Below are positions 38,208-51,156 of a stretch of DNA of 64,000 nucleotides, piece by piece. The stretch is from the NCBI GenBank assembly GCA_964035545.1, contig OZ037767.1, forward strand, positions 748,680 through 812,679, in the 5' to 3' direction. This DNA comes from Bugula neritina (Eukaryota; Bryozoa; Gymnolaemata; Cheilostomatida; Bugulidae). A program made the position numbers and the translations under genes. The number at the start of each line of letters is the position of its first letter. The first letter of the stretch is position 1. Below the pieces are notes generated by a model. That model did not search any database. It was given only the letters and a program-made list of their open reading frames with translations, and was not told where the DNA came from.

Positions 38208-40908
38208 TTAAGCAAATTTGAACGCGAATGTAAATAACGCTGCCCCGCAAAAAGTAGTGGCTAAAATGTTGATAATCAGAACTACTGTAGAGTTCCTCTG
38301 CGCTGCCTCGTGTTTACCTCTTTTGTTGTCTCTTATGATCAGTGCTGACAGAATCACAGCAGCTATGCCCAGAGGTAGACAGAACACTAAGTTGATTATG
38401 CTCCACACTAAGAAAGCTTTCGATTTTCTACTATTTCTAGGCTCTGCTGCCGGTGCCACTGCTGCTGATGTTAGTGCCGAGGTAGATGCTGGAAGCTGTA
38501 AAACAAAAACTTTGCTTGACTGCAAAACAAACTCACATGTATTGAGGAAATGACTACAAAAAAGTAGGTCAAAATTTATAAAAAAATTTGTAAAAGATTC
38601 CTGACACTTCTATTGGCCAACATCATATGATACTAAAACTGTATTACTGGTATTACGGGTTAACACATGTAATAGAATCTCATATACTGACCACGGATAG
38701 ATAACTCCAAACCTAAACTTTAAAACTATAATGTGGTAGTTGAATATTTGGTTCACTTACTGGAGGGAGGGCTCTTCCCCTGACATTAGAGTTGGCTGTT
38801 GATGACATAACTGGGTAGTCGTAGCTGCAATACTGTGAAAATAAAGTATCTGAAATTTGAATCACAGCATCTAACTTGTGTGTGTGGAGTTACTATATTA
38901 CATGAGGTTACAGTTTGGAAACACATGTTAGTTTCTGATTGTAATGAATGGAGAAGGAAATAACAGTTTTACTTTATTCAAATTTAATGAACTCCTTACA
39001 CTGTCATTACAAAACATAATATTAGTCAACTCCTATTATTATATTTTATCTATTTGTTACTCCTAAACATGATATTATTGTATCACATGGTGATTGGTGA
39101 TTAATAGTGATGGGCCAAAATGAATTGGACAAGGGACAACATTAAACAAAGTTCAAGTATAATATGCTACTATGTGTACTAGTATCTTAATATAAGCACT
39201 AGTATAATACTATATAAACACTAGTATAATACTATATAAACACTAGTATATTACTATAAGCACTAGTATATTACTATAAGCATTAGTATATTACTATAAG
39301 TACTAGTATATTACTATAAGCGCTAACATATTACTATAAACACTAGTATATTACTATAAGTACTAGTATATTACTATAAACACTAACATATTACTATAAA
39401 CACTAGTCTATTACTATAAGTACTAGTATATTACTATAAACACTAGCATATTACTATAAGCACTAGTATATTACTATAAGCACTAATATATTACTATAAA
39501 CACTAGTATATTACTATAAGTACTAGTATATTACTAAAAACACTAGTATATTACTATAAACACTAGTATATTACTATAAGTACTAGTATATTACTATAAA
39601 CACTAGTATATTAATATAAACACTAGTATATTACTATAAACACTAGTATATTATTATAAGTACTAGTATATTACTATAAGTACTAGTATATTACTATAAA
39701 CGCTGGTATATTACTATAAACACTAGTATATTACTATAAGTACTAGTATATTACTAAAAACACTAGTATATTACTATAAACACTAGTATATTACTATAAG
39801 TACTAGTATATTACTATAAACACTAGTATATTACTATAAACACTAGTATATTACTACAAGCACTAGTATATTACTAAAAACACTAGTATATTACTAAAAA
39901 CACTAGTATATTACTATAAACACTAGTATATTACTATAAACACTAGTATATTACTATAAACACTAGTATATTACTATAAGCACCAGGTACCTCATTAGTG
40001 TTTTCACCAATTGGTTCAGGTGGGACAATGTCCGGCCCTATATATGAGGGATACGGTACTGACAACTGGCCGTAGAGGTGATCGTCTGCAGTTGATTGGG
40101 AGGAGCTTTCATACTGAGAAGTGGGCGGAGATTGCGCCTGCACCACCTGACGTCTCAACATGGGCCTCACACCTGCTGACACCTGTCTATCTCGTGGAGC
40201 CTGCTGGGGACCTGCATAACTGTATGATGACTCAACATCTGTCTGTGTGTCTGTCTGTGTGTCTGTCTGTGTGTCCGTCTGTGTGTCCGTCTGTGTGTCT
40301 GTGTGTGTGTCTGTCTGTGTGTATGTCTGTGTGTCTGTCTGTGTGTCTGTCTGTGTGGCTGTCTGTGTTTCCACTTCCCTGTGCCCAGTAAGATAAGGTG
40401 GTGACAGAACAGATGGGAGACTCTCATATGGGGGTGGATCATCTCCATTGTATGGTGGAAACTCATCTGAAGTTAGAAAAGTTATCACTAACACAAAGTA
40501 ATTATCCCACTTTTACAAACTAAACATGAGTGCAGTGGCTTAGCCATGCTTATAGTTGCTTATTTATGCTTAAAGGAGCTTATTCATGCTTATAGTTGCT
40601 TATTTGTTGACTTATTCATGCTTATATTGAATCATTGAATTCCTCAGCTAATAACTCATTCACCGAGATTATCACAACTACTCAACATTATCTCTTTATG
40701 TTTTATGAGGGTTAGAAATATCGGCACACCTTTGGTTCGCTGACCATATTTAATCAGCAACTCATATAAAAGTAACTGATTTTGTGACTAAGGATGTCAT
40801 TATACTGGAAGTACTCACTACTATCAATGAGGTCTACTCATAGTATATATAATAATACTCACTACTATCAATGAGGTCTACATACACTGGAGCCTTAGTA
40901 GTAGACAT
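38208..40908 (-). CDS. CD225/dispanin-like PPxY membrane protein, copy B
   Basis: Exons 40908-40863, 40466-39991, 38832-38761 and 38495-38208 give 882 nt, 293 residues. Order: MSTTKAPVYVDLIDS; PPYNGDDPPPYES, a PPxY cluster suited to WW-domain (NEDD4-type) ligases; eleven TQTD-like tetrads, the longest run of the four copies; a Tyr/Pro/Gln-rich stretch; a 24-residue exon; then a C-terminal CD225-type domain with two hydrophobic segments (FCLPLGIAAVILSALII and a second ending at the C-terminus) joined by a basic loop RDNKRGKHEAAQRNS. The P-x-G, S-x(7)-G and A-x(4)-S pattern is that of the IFITM/PRRT/SynDIG group. It is expected to be a membrane protein with a cytoplasmic N-terminus. AATAAA lies 123 bases past the stop (38085-38080). 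Which CD225 subgroup it belongs to is not settled. Confidence 0.85.
39175..39984. repeat. 20-bp intron minisatellite, unit B (about 40 copies)
   Basis: Same unit as in copy A, with more variants (aaaaacact, taagtact). It abuts the donor of exon 2 of copy B. Confidence 0.97.
40816..40862 (-). repeat. single exon 1-donor duplicate, unit B
   Basis: One extra copy of the exon 1 end plus GTGAGT donor lies about 44 bases beyond the true donor. This is the smallest version of the arrays seen in units A, C and D. Confidence 0.85.
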
Positions 40909-41526
40909 CAGTTCTTCTCTCTCATTAACTGTGAGACGCTGGAGATATTTCTGAGAATAATTTTAATAAATGTTCATTACATGGATTAAAATAAATAAAT
41001 ATATATATAATATAATATAAATCAGCAAAATTAATTTAGTTTTTTAGGGATATATATTATAAACAATAACGCAATATAATATACTCGATTACTCTTCTAG
41101 GTAATGTGAATAATGTACTCACCCCTTAGTTATACTTACATATTAAATTGGCATACACTAACAATGTATAAAACTCTAAGACTCTTGAATTCCAAGTAAA
41201 CCTAAATTTACCATGCATACAGCCTCAGTTCCAACAAATAAACTAATTTCTTGTAATGACCTGTCCCATACCCAGATATAAGACAATATAGGTACAAAAC
41301 TAGGATAGATATATATATATGCAAATATTTACTATATAGTAAGATACTAAAGCTATTCTAAATACAAGGAAATAATTGTATTGTGAATTACTTGTATTGT
41401 TGACACATTCTATTAGAATTCACTCCTTGTTGATGGCCAGATGTGCTCCGGTGTATCTGCTGTGCTACTAATAGCTTTTACATTATTATACACATTACTT
41501 GTATCTGCACTGCTTTAGTACAAAAG

Positions 41527-41553
41527 TGAGTCATAATACTCGCTTCTGATTGG
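41527..41553 (-). promoter_or_regulatory. copy B promoter: TGACTCA and CCAAT boxes
   Basis: Same motif pair and 12-base spacing as unit A, about 410 bases upstream of the noncoding exon ending at 41123. Confidence 0.45.
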
Positions 41554-41784
41554 TCAAATAGTAAAACATGCTTACAGTTGAAGTTGTCATCTCTTATTCA
41601 CAATGTTGTATCCTCAGGCCTAGAGTTATTTGATGAATAGAAATATTGTTTTTTATTTTAAAATAGCTTTAGATGCTAAAGTGACTAAATTACTATAAGT
41701 ATTGTAAATATTAATAAACCTCAAAAAGCTATGCATGAATTATTAGCTGTCATGCAGTAGTTTTGCATTCACTGTGTGCTGACT

Positions 41785-41816
41785 GCGCGCGCGTGTGTGT
41801 GTGTGTGTGTGTGTGT

Positions 41817-41891
<75 letters not shown>

Positions 41892-41930
41892 TGTGAGTGT
41901 GTGTGTGTGTGTGTGCGTGCGTGTGTGTGA
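41785..41930. repeat. TG microsatellite between units B and C
   Basis: TG tract with a short GC run at its start, at the unit boundary. Confidence 0.96.
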
Positions 41931-42777
41931 GGTTTTCCAGTATATTAAGTATTTAAACAATAGGCATGTACTCACTGCTCCATTTGGTGGTTACATATTT
42001 TATTTACTTGCAATTTGCAAAACGCGTTAATCACATCGTAATTAGGCAGAAGCATGACAAAAGGCAAATAAATTATTCTATGGTATCATATGAATTTATT
42101 GAGATAATTAGAAGTAAATTTATTTGCGTGTAAAACAGTGCTGTAGAAATATAGACACACTGATAAATTGAAAGTTAAACTATGTGTAATTTGAGGCCTA
42201 AATAGATCACAGTGTTTATAGTATGAGACACAGTTAGAGGAGAAGGTATTGTTACAATCCAAACTGTGGATATGTATGTGTAACTCTTAGCACAACTCAT
42301 AGAGAGAAGATAACTCTATATGATAAGTCGCTGACAGTCCCTAATGTACAGTCACCGAATATCTAAACACAATTAGTGTTGAGTGAGTGAACCCATCTCG
42401 AATTATTCAAATGTAAAATAATTCTTAAATATTTTCAAACAAAACCTTTATAGACAACAATTTAACTTTAAACTAGTGAAATATTGCAGTGATGACTTCA
42501 TGCAAAATAAAAACTTGAAATATTTTCGCTGCAACTCTATTTACAAATTTCAGATCACTGGTCAAAAATCTTTAGCTTCCTACAATTTGTTTTGATTTTT
42601 CGCCCAATATTGCCATTTATCATGATGATGCAGGAATGAAAAGGAAAAATTTATTAGAAAGTTTAGGGATAACTCTGTGAGAAAAAAACTCTCTATGACC
42701 GTGTCATTCAGTGGCAACGAGCTTGAGCAGGCGATTGATTGAATTGAAACTTCATAACTTGAGTGTTAAAGGTCATT

Positions 42778-45370
42778 TTAAATAAATGTGAATGCGATTA
42801 TAAATATCGCTGCCCCGCAAAAAGTAGTGGCTACAATGTTGATAACCATAACTGCTGTAGAGTTCCTCTGCGCTGCCTCGTGTTTACCTCTTTTGTTGTC
42901 TCTTATGATCAGTGCTGACAGAATCACAGCAGCTATGCCCAAAGGTAGACAGAATAACAGTAAGTTAGTTATGCTCCACGCTAAGAAAGTTTTTGATGTT
43001 CTACTATTTCTAGGCTCTGCTGATGCTGGTGCCGAGGTAGATGCTGGAAGCTGTAAAACAATAACTTTGCTTGACTGCAAAACAAACTCACATGTATTGA
43101 GCAGATCACTACAAAAAAGTAGGTTGAAGTTTATAAAAAATTTGTAAAAGGTTCCCTCAAATCATGCCACTTCTATTGGCTAACATCATATGATACTAAA
43201 ACTGTATTACTGTAATAAAATCTCATATACTGACCACGGATAGATAACTCCAAGCCTAAGCTTTAAGACTATAATATTGTGGTAGATGAATATTTGGTTT
43301 ACTTACTGGAGGAAGAGCTATTCCCCTGACATTAGAGTTGGCTGTGGACGTCATAACTGGGTACTCATAGCTGCAATACTGTGAAAATAATGTGTTAATA
43401 GCTGAGATGAGCCGTAACAAGTTAGTTTATATTATATTTTTGACATGACATACACAAGACACTAATATAATATTATAGTAGTTTATTTATATTACTTATA
43501 CTTATTTTATATATAATTAAATTATACCAAGCTATGCTACTTCACATCATATTATATAATACATTGTATTATATATTATTCTTTGCTGTATTATATTGTG
43601 ATTTTATTTTATAATATATAACATTAACTTGTATTGTAAAATGTTATTTTATATTATATTATATTACAATATATTTTACTACATAACATTAACATATTGT
43701 ATTATGATATTACAATAATATATTATATTTGTAAACTGCTTTAGTTATGAGCATACAGATTCTGTTTTAACCACAGCATCTAACTTGTGTGTGTGGTGTT
43801 ATAATATTACATAAGGTTACAATCTAGAAACACATGTTGGTTTTTGATTGTGATGAATGGAAAAGGAAATAACAGTTTAGCTAATTCAAATCCAATGAAC
43901 TCCTTACACTGTCAGTACGAAACATAATCTTAGTCAACTCCTATTATTGTATTTTATCTATTTGTCCCTCCTAAACATATTATGGTATTGCAGTGAGTCA
44001 TGACTAGTACCAATGAACCAAACAGATTGAGCAAGGGACAAGATAAAATATAATATCTCAAGTACAGTATATTACTATAAACACTAGTATATTACTATAA
44101 ACACTAGTATATTACTATAAACACTAGTATATTACTATAAACACTAACATATTACTATAAACACTAGTATATTACTAGAAACACTAGTATATTACTATAA
44201 ACACTAGTATATTACTATAAGCACTAGTATATTACTATAAACACTAGTATATTACTATAAACACTAGTATATTACTATAAGCACTAGTATATTACTATAA
44301 GCACTATTATAATATTACTATAAGCACTAGTATATTACTATAAACACTAGTATATTACTATAAACACTAGTATATTACTACAAGCACTAGTATATTACTA
44401 TAAGTACTAGTATATTACTATAAACACTAGTATATTACTATAAGTACTAGTATATTACTATAAGCACCAGGTACCTCATTAGTGTTTTCACCAATTGGTT
44501 CGGGTGGGACAATGTCCGGCCCCATATACGAGGGATACGGTACTGACATCTGGTCGTAGAGGTGATCGTCTGCAGTTGATTGGGAGGGTCTTTCATACTG
44601 AGAAGTGGGCGGAGATTGCGCCTGCACCACCTGATGTCTCAACATGGGCCTCACACCTGCTGACACCTGTCTACCTCGTAGAACCTGCTGGGGACCTGCA
44701 TAACTGTATGATGACTCAACATCTGTCTGTGTGTCTGTCTGTGTGTCTGTCTGTGTGTCTGTCTGTATGTCTGTCTGTGTGTCCGTCTGTGTGTCCACCT
44801 CCCTATGCCCGTTGACATAAGGTGGTGACAGAACAGATGGGAGACTCTCATATGGGGGTGGATCATCTCCATTGTATGGTGGCAACTCATCTGAAATTAG
44901 AGAAGTAAACCAAATTATTAATCCCATTTTTCTACACTAAGCATGAGTTCAGTAACTTACTCATGCTTCTTGTGGTTCATTCATGCTGATATTTCAGCAG
45001 TCACCCGAATTCAGCTTATTTCACTATAAAACTGACAAGTTGATAAGAAGCAGAGGTGTGATTTCTGTGGTGAATGTGAAAGGAGATACCTCATCATCAA
45101 AAGCAATGATCCGTTCAGTAGAGAAGAAATCAGTTAACCATTCAGTCAGGCTATCAATGAGGTCTACTCATAGTATATATAATAATACTCTCTACTATCA
45201 ATGAGGTCTACTCATAGTATATATAGAAATACTCACTACTATTAATGAGGTCTACTCATAGTATATATAATAATACTCACTACTATCAATGAGGTCTACT
45301 CATAGTATATATAATAATACTCACTATTGTCAATCAGGTTCACATACACTGGAGCCTTAGTAGTAGACAT
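42778..45370 (-). CDS. CD225/dispanin-like PPxY membrane protein, copy C
   Basis: Exons 45370-45325, 44890-44475, 43378-43307 and 43050-42778 join to 807 nt, 268 residues. It starts MSTTKAPVYVNLIDN, then ELPPYNGDDPPPYES, six (T/I)QTD tetrads and the Tyr/Pro-rich stretch ending GENTNE at the exon 2 donor. The third exon is 24 codons; the last carries the CD225-type domain with segments FCLPLGIAAVILSALII and VATTFCGAAIFIIAFTFI. Compared with copy B it lacks several Ala/Pro residues before EPRNSR. The membrane domain is nearly identical to B, whereas the N-terminal half resembles A (ELPPY, YVNGHRE, YERPSQS), suggesting past gene conversion between units. AATAAA is at 42655-42650. Confidence 0.85.
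44070..44465. repeat. 20-bp intron minisatellite, unit C (about 20 copies)
   Basis: Shortest of the four homologous arrays. One unit near 44303 carries an extra aata insertion. Confidence 0.97.
45150..45324 (-). repeat. exon 1-donor-derived repeat, unit C
   Basis: Three to four units repeat the exon 1 end and GTGAGT donor. In one unit the donor has changed to GAGAGT (ctctactatc at 45190). Confidence 0.88.
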
Positions 45371-45982
45371 CAGTTCTTCTCTTTCATTCACTTTGAAACG
45401 CGGGAGATACTTCTGAGAATAATTTTAATAAATTTCCATTATATGGATTAAAATAAATAGATAAATATAAATAAATAATATAAATCAGCAGAATTAATTT
45501 AGTTTATTAGGAATATATATTATAAACAATCACGCAATATAATATACTCGATTACTCTTCTAGGTAATGTAAATAATGTACTCACCCCTTAGTTATACTT
45601 GTATATTGGCATACACTAACAATCTATAAAACTCAAAGACTCTTGAATTTCAAATAAAACTAAATTTACCATGCATACAGCCTCAGTTCCAACAAATAAA
45701 CTAATTTCTTGTAATGACCTGTTCCATACCCAGATATAAGACAATATAGGTACTCAACTAGGATAGATATATATACAAACATTTACTATATAGTAAGATA
45801 CTATATAGCTATTCTAAATACAAGGAAATAATTATATTGTGAAATACTTGTATTGTTGACACATTCTATTGGAATTAACTCCTTGTTGATGGCCAGATGT
45901 GCTCCGGTGTATCTGCTGTGCTATTAATAGCTTTTACATTATTATACGCGCTACTTGCATCTGCACTGCGTTAGTACAAAAG

Positions 45983-46009
45983 TGAGTCATAATACTCGCT
46001 TCTGATTGG
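45983..46009 (-). promoter_or_regulatory. copy C promoter: TGACTCA and CCAAT boxes
   Basis: Same pair and spacing as units A and B, upstream of the noncoding exon ending at 45586. Similarity to the other units ends soon after, near 46070. Confidence 0.45.
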
Positions 46010-46562
46010 TCAAATAGTAAAACACGCTTACCGTTGGAGTTGTCATCTCTTACTCATGATGTATCCTTCATTCTGTAACTGATTGATAATAGAAATAATA
46101 TTGGTTTACATTTTTAAGCTGCATTGAAAGTTCAAATGACTGTAAGTATGTAAGTATTGACTGTTTACATTGCCTAGTATTTAACTACTTTCACAAACAC
46201 TTATTATTACAAATAATTAAAATATTTATTACTCTAATAATTTTATTATAAAGTGCTATTGCGGAAATATGCTACACATCATAGTAATAACATATTAATA
46301 TATTTATACATATGTCTGCTCTAAGTGCCATGCAAATAGGTGACAATAGTTACATAACCAAAGCTGTTAAAACTGGCAGCATAAACTGTAGAAGGTACAC
46401 TTGGTGTGTGACCTGTATCTACTAGTCTGTAAGAGACAAGACTGTAAGTCTATCTGCTAACATGAAGTATATAATGTTAGTTCACAGGAAACACCAATTA
46501 CTAACACACAATACAATACAAGTTGTAAAATTGCCTTCAGCCACTCTTTCACAGATAGTCCT

Positions 46563-46768
46563 CTGTGTGCGCGTGTGTGCGCGTGTGTGCGCGTGTGTGC
46601 GCGTGTGTGAGCGTGTGTGTGCGTGTGTGTGCGTGTGTGTGCGTGTGTGTGCGTGTGTGTGCGTGTGTGTGCGTGTGTGTGCGTGTGTGTGCGTGTGTGT
46701 GCATGTGTGTGTGTGCATGCGTGTGTGTGCGTGTGTGTGCGTGTGTGTGTGTGTGTGTGTGCGTGCTG
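46563..46768. repeat. GTGTGTGC microsatellite between units C and D
   Basis: TG tract in which nearly every fourth TG is GC, giving a regular 6-8-base pattern unlike the purer tracts at the other boundaries. Confidence 0.95.
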
Positions 46769-47761
46769 TGTGTTTTCACTGTATTAAGTATCTAAACGAT
46801 AAGAATGTACTCACTGCTAGAAGTGGTGGTTATATATTTTATTTACTTGCAAAACGTGCCGGTCAGATCATATTTATACAGGTGTATGACATAAGGCAAA
46901 TAAGTTATTTAATGACATTGATACAAATGTATTGAGCTGATTATTAGAACTAATATAGTCTTATGCAGACCAAACAGTAGTGTAGAAATAAAAAAAAATC
47001 TGACAAATTTAAACAACATAGCTCAAACAAAAAGTTTCAAAAACTTTAATAAATAGTTGTGATTGCCATTACATAGTAATATATTAGCTAAATTAAAAAA
47101 CATATATAAAATGCGATATGAAAAACATGTAACAACTAATAAAAGACAATGCAATGCAAATTAGTTGTTTAAGTTAGTGATTAATTTACATCATCTATAA
47201 TTTTCCATTATAGGAAAATGATTATATAATACAATTAGCTAAATTTAAAAGTAAAACAGATTCAATTCGAGGTATAAACAGATAATAGCTAAATGGTTTA
47301 TAATACAAGACTCAGCTAGACGCGGGGGGGGGGCGTGTTACATGCACTCCGTACTGTGCATATGTATATGTGTAACTCTCAACACAACTCATAGAGAGAA
47401 GATAACTCTATATGAAAAGTTGCTGACAGTCACTGAACTTCTAAACACATTTAGTGTTGAGTGAGTGAAGCTGTCTGGAATGACTCAAACAGTCTCGCTT
47501 AAAGAAAATACTTCGCAGACGCCAATTCAACTTTAAATTAGTAAACTAATTCAGTGGGGACTTCAAACAGAAAACTTTAACTATTTTCGCTTTAATTCGA
47601 TTTGAAAGTTATCACTATAGTCAAATATTCCAGCTTTCAGCAGTTTCTCACATCCGTCAAATAACAGAAGAAATTGTATACGAAAGCTTTTAAATAAGTT
47701 CTGGGCGAGAAAATAACTCCTTGTGAGAGTTTCATTTAGCGGCGATAACATGGAGCAGAGT

Positions 47762-48029
47762 AGGGAGCAGCCGTGGTCTAGGGGCAGCCATGGTCTAGGG
47801 GTTAGAGCTGGTCTAGGGGCAGCCGTGGTCCAGGGGTTAGAGCGTTTGCTTAGTAAACACAAGGTCATGGGCTCGAGCGCCCAACAATGGAGATGTTAGG
47901 AAGAGCATCCAGTCATATAATTGCTCCTGTGCTTCATTTAACTAAGCTCTTAGCCCGATCTAACAAACACTCTTTCTATCAGGGTTTCTCACGTGGATAG
48001 GGACTATAAACTTGTGTGAGTTTTTTTTT
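47762..48029 (+). mobile_element. tRNA-derived SINE with triplicated A-box region
   Basis: A tRNA-like head (gtggtctaggggttagag, then ggtcatgggctcgagc) is followed by a SINE body containing ggaagagcatccagtca and ctttctatcagggtttctca, ending in a T run. The A-box segment (agccgtggtctagggg) occurs three times in tandem, unlike the single copy in the related SINE at 50919. It lies 17 bases past the copy D stop codon in the opposite orientation, so it probably forms much of that gene's 3' UTR as antisense SINE. Confidence 0.85.
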
Positions 48030-48046
48030 AACACAAAGCAGAAGAT

Positions 48047-50776
48047 TTAATACAATGGTGGAGATGGGCTTAGGATTTTAAAGAAAAGAAAAACTAAGAG
48101 CAAGACTATCAACAATGCTATTCCGAAGCAAGAAGTGGCTAAAATATTGAGAACCATAGCTGCTGTAGATTTCCTCTCCGCTTCCTCACGCCTCCCTCTT
48201 CTGTTGTCTCTTATGATCAGCGCTGAGAGAATCACAGCAGGTACGCCACAAGGTAGACACAGGCAGGTGCATATACTCCATGCTAACCAATGTCTTGCAT
48301 TTCTACTATTCCTAGATGATGTCGGTGATGTCGGTGATGTCGGTGCTGTCGCTGTCGGTGATGAAGGTGATGTTGTAACTGGAAGCTGAGAAACAAACAA
48401 ACAAACGTATGCATTATGTGCATAGGAGTACAACAGGATAATCAAAAGTTATAGCAGACTCCATTGGAACATGACATTTCTATTGGCTAGTAAACATTCA
48501 ACTAACATACAAAAACTGACAGGACTTGACCAGACTGCAAGTCACATGACCTCGACTGAGGAACCAAGTAGTACAATCTCAACTAAAGGGATAGCTTTTT
48601 TTCTCATGCAATAGTAGCCCATGCTATACATTTGACTAGTGCTAGGAGAAGCTATATTGTAGTAGTTGAATAGTTGGTTCACTTACTGGAGGGAGGGCTC
48701 TTCCCCTGACATTAGAGTTGGCTGTAGACGTCATAACTGGGTAGTCGTAGCTGCAATACTGTGAAAATAAAGTATCTGAAATTTGAATCACAGCATCTAA
48801 CTTGTGTGTGGTGTTATAATATTACATAAGGTTACAATCTAGAAACACATGTTAGTTTTTGATTGTGATGAATGGATGAGGAAATAACAGTTTAGCTAAT
48901 TCAAATCTAATGAACTCTTTTCACTGTCAGTACGAAACATAATATTAGTCAACTCCTATTATTGTATTTTATCTATTTGTCCCTCCTAAACATATTATTG
49001 TATTGCAGTGAATCATGACTAGTACTAATGAACCAAACAGATTGAGCAAGGGACAAGATAAAATATAATATCTCAAGTACAGTATATTACTATAAGCGCT
49101 AGTATATTACTATAAACACTAGTATATTACTATAAACACAAGTATATTACTATAAGTACTAGTATATTACTATAAGCACTAGTATATTACTATAAGTACT
49201 AGTATATTACTATAAACACTAGTATATTACTATAAACACTAGTATATTACTATAAACACTAGTATATTACTATAAACACTATCATATTACTATAAACACT
49301 AGTATATTACTATAAACACTAGTATATTACTATAAACACTAGTATATTACTATAAACACTAGTATATTACTATAAGCACTAGTATATTACTATAAGTACT
49401 AGTATATTACTATAAACACTAGTATATTACTATAAACACTATCATATTACTATAAACACTAGTATATTACTATAGACACTAGTATATTACTATAAACACT
49501 AGTATATTACTATAAACACTAGTATATTACTATAAACACTAGTATATTACTATAAGCACTAGTATATTACTATAAACACTAGTATATTTCTATAAGCACT
49601 AGTATATTACTATAAACACTATTATATTACTATAAGCACTAGTATATTACTATAAACACTAGTATATTACTATAAACACTAGTATATTACTATAAACACT
49701 AGTATATTACTATAAGTACTAGTATATTACTATAAACACTAGTATATTACTATAAACACTAGTATATTACTATAAGCACTAGTATATTACTATAAACACT
49801 ATTATATTACTATAAACACTAGTATATTACTATAAACACTAGTATATTACTATAAACACTAGTATATTACTATAAACACTAGTATATTACTATAAGCACC
49901 AGGTACCTCATTAGTGTTTTCACCAATTGGTTCGGGTGGGACAATGTCCGGCCCCATATACGAGGGATACGGCACTGACATCTGGCCGTAGAGGTGATCG
50001 TCTGCAGTTGATTGGGAGGAGCTTTCATACTGAGAAGTGGGCGGAGATTGCGCCTGCACCACCTGATGTCTCAACATGGGCCTCACACCTGCTGACACCT
50101 GTCTACCTCGTGGAACCTGCTGGGGACCTGCATAACTGTATGATGACTCAACATCTGTCTGTGTGTCTGTCTGAGTGGTTGTCTGTGTTTCCACTTCCCT
50201 GTGCCCAGTAAGATAAGGTGGTAACAGAACAGATGGGAGACTCTCATATGGGGGTGGATCATCTCCATTGTATGGTGGAAACTCATCTGAAATTAGTGGA
50301 GTAGTCACTAACAGAAAGCAATTATCCAACTCTTATAAACTAAACATGAGTTCAGTGGCTTAGTCATGCTTATAGTTGCTTATTTGTTGACTTATTCATG
50401 CTTATATTGAATCATTGAATTCCTCAGCTAATAACTCATTCACCAAGATTATCACAACTACTCAACATTTTCTCTTTATGTTTTATGAGGGCTGAAAATA
50501 TCGGCACACCTTGGTTCGTTGACAATATTTAATCAGCAACTCATATAAAAAGCAACTGATTTTATGACTAAGGATGTTGTTATACTGGAAATACTCACTA
50601 CTATCAATGAGATCTACTCATAGTTTATATAATAATACTCACTACTGTCAATGAGGTCTACTCATAGTATATATAATAATACTCACTACTATCAATGAGC
50701 TCTACCCATAGTATATATAATAATACTCACTACTATCAATGAGGTCTACATACACTGGAGCCTTAGTAGTAAACAT
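48047..50776 (-). CDS. CD225/dispanin-like PPxY membrane protein, copy D
   Basis: Exons 50776-50731, 50286-49907, 48758-48687 and 48385-48047 join to 837 nt, 278 residues. It starts MFTTKAPVYVDLIDS and continues with PPYNGDDPPPYES, only three TQT tetrads and the Tyr/Pro-rich stretch. The last exon is the most divergent of the family: a Thr/Ser/Pro-rich linker replaces the Ala-rich one, the first hydrophobic segment is Cys-rich (CTCLCLPCGVPAVILSALII), the loop is RDNRRGRREEAERKS, and the C-terminus runs on to SPSPPLY beyond a longer second segment. Clustered cysteines beside the membrane suggest possible S-acylation, as known for IFITM proteins (inference). A SINE follows the stop at once, which may explain the altered tail. 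Another SINE separates exon 1 from the upstream exon. Confidence 0.85.
49080..49898. repeat. 20-bp intron minisatellite, unit D (about 41 copies)
   Basis: Longest of the four homologous arrays, in phase with the others and ending at the exon 2 donor. Confidence 0.97.
50590..50730 (-). repeat. exon 1-donor-derived repeat, unit D (3 decoys)
   Basis: Three 44-bp units beyond the true donor of exon 1, each with an intact GTGAGT. One has agctctaccc instead of aggtctactc. Confidence 0.88.
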
Positions 50777-50914
50777 CAGTTCTTCTCTCTCATTCACTTT
50801 GAGACATTGGAGATATTTCTGAGAATAATTTTAATAAATTTCCATTATATAGATTAAAATAAATAAATAAATAATATAAATCAGCAGAATTAATTTAGTT
50901 TACTATGAATATAT

Positions 50915-51145
50915 TTTAGGGAGCAGCCATGGTCTAGGGGTTAGAGCGTTTGCTTAGTAAACACGAGGTCATGGTTTGGAGCCTGCACAAAGGCCATTGG
51001 TGATGTTAGGAAGAGCATCCAGTCATAATTGCTCCTGTGCCTCATTTAAATAAGTCCTTAGCCTGCTTTAACAAAAACCCTTTCTATCAGGGTTTCTCAC
51101 AGGGATAGCGAGTATAAACTTGGGGGGGGGGTCGAGGGGGGAGTT
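50915..51145 (+). mobile_element. tRNA-derived SINE with target duplication
   Basis: Same family as the SINE at 47762, with a single A-box segment (tggtctaggggttagag), B-box-like ggtcatggtttggagcc, the shared body and a G-rich 3' end. Perfect 11-bp duplications tatgaatatat flank it (50904-50914 and 51146-51156). The other units lack the insertion at the matching position, so it entered unit D after the duplications or was lost elsewhere. Confidence 0.9.
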
Positions 51146-51156
51146 TATGAATATAT

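Noticed and set aside
47820-47900. Functional tRNA gene
   Set aside because: A- and B-box-like sequences are present but cloverleaf stems do not pair, and the segment continues into a repeated SINE body also found at 50919.
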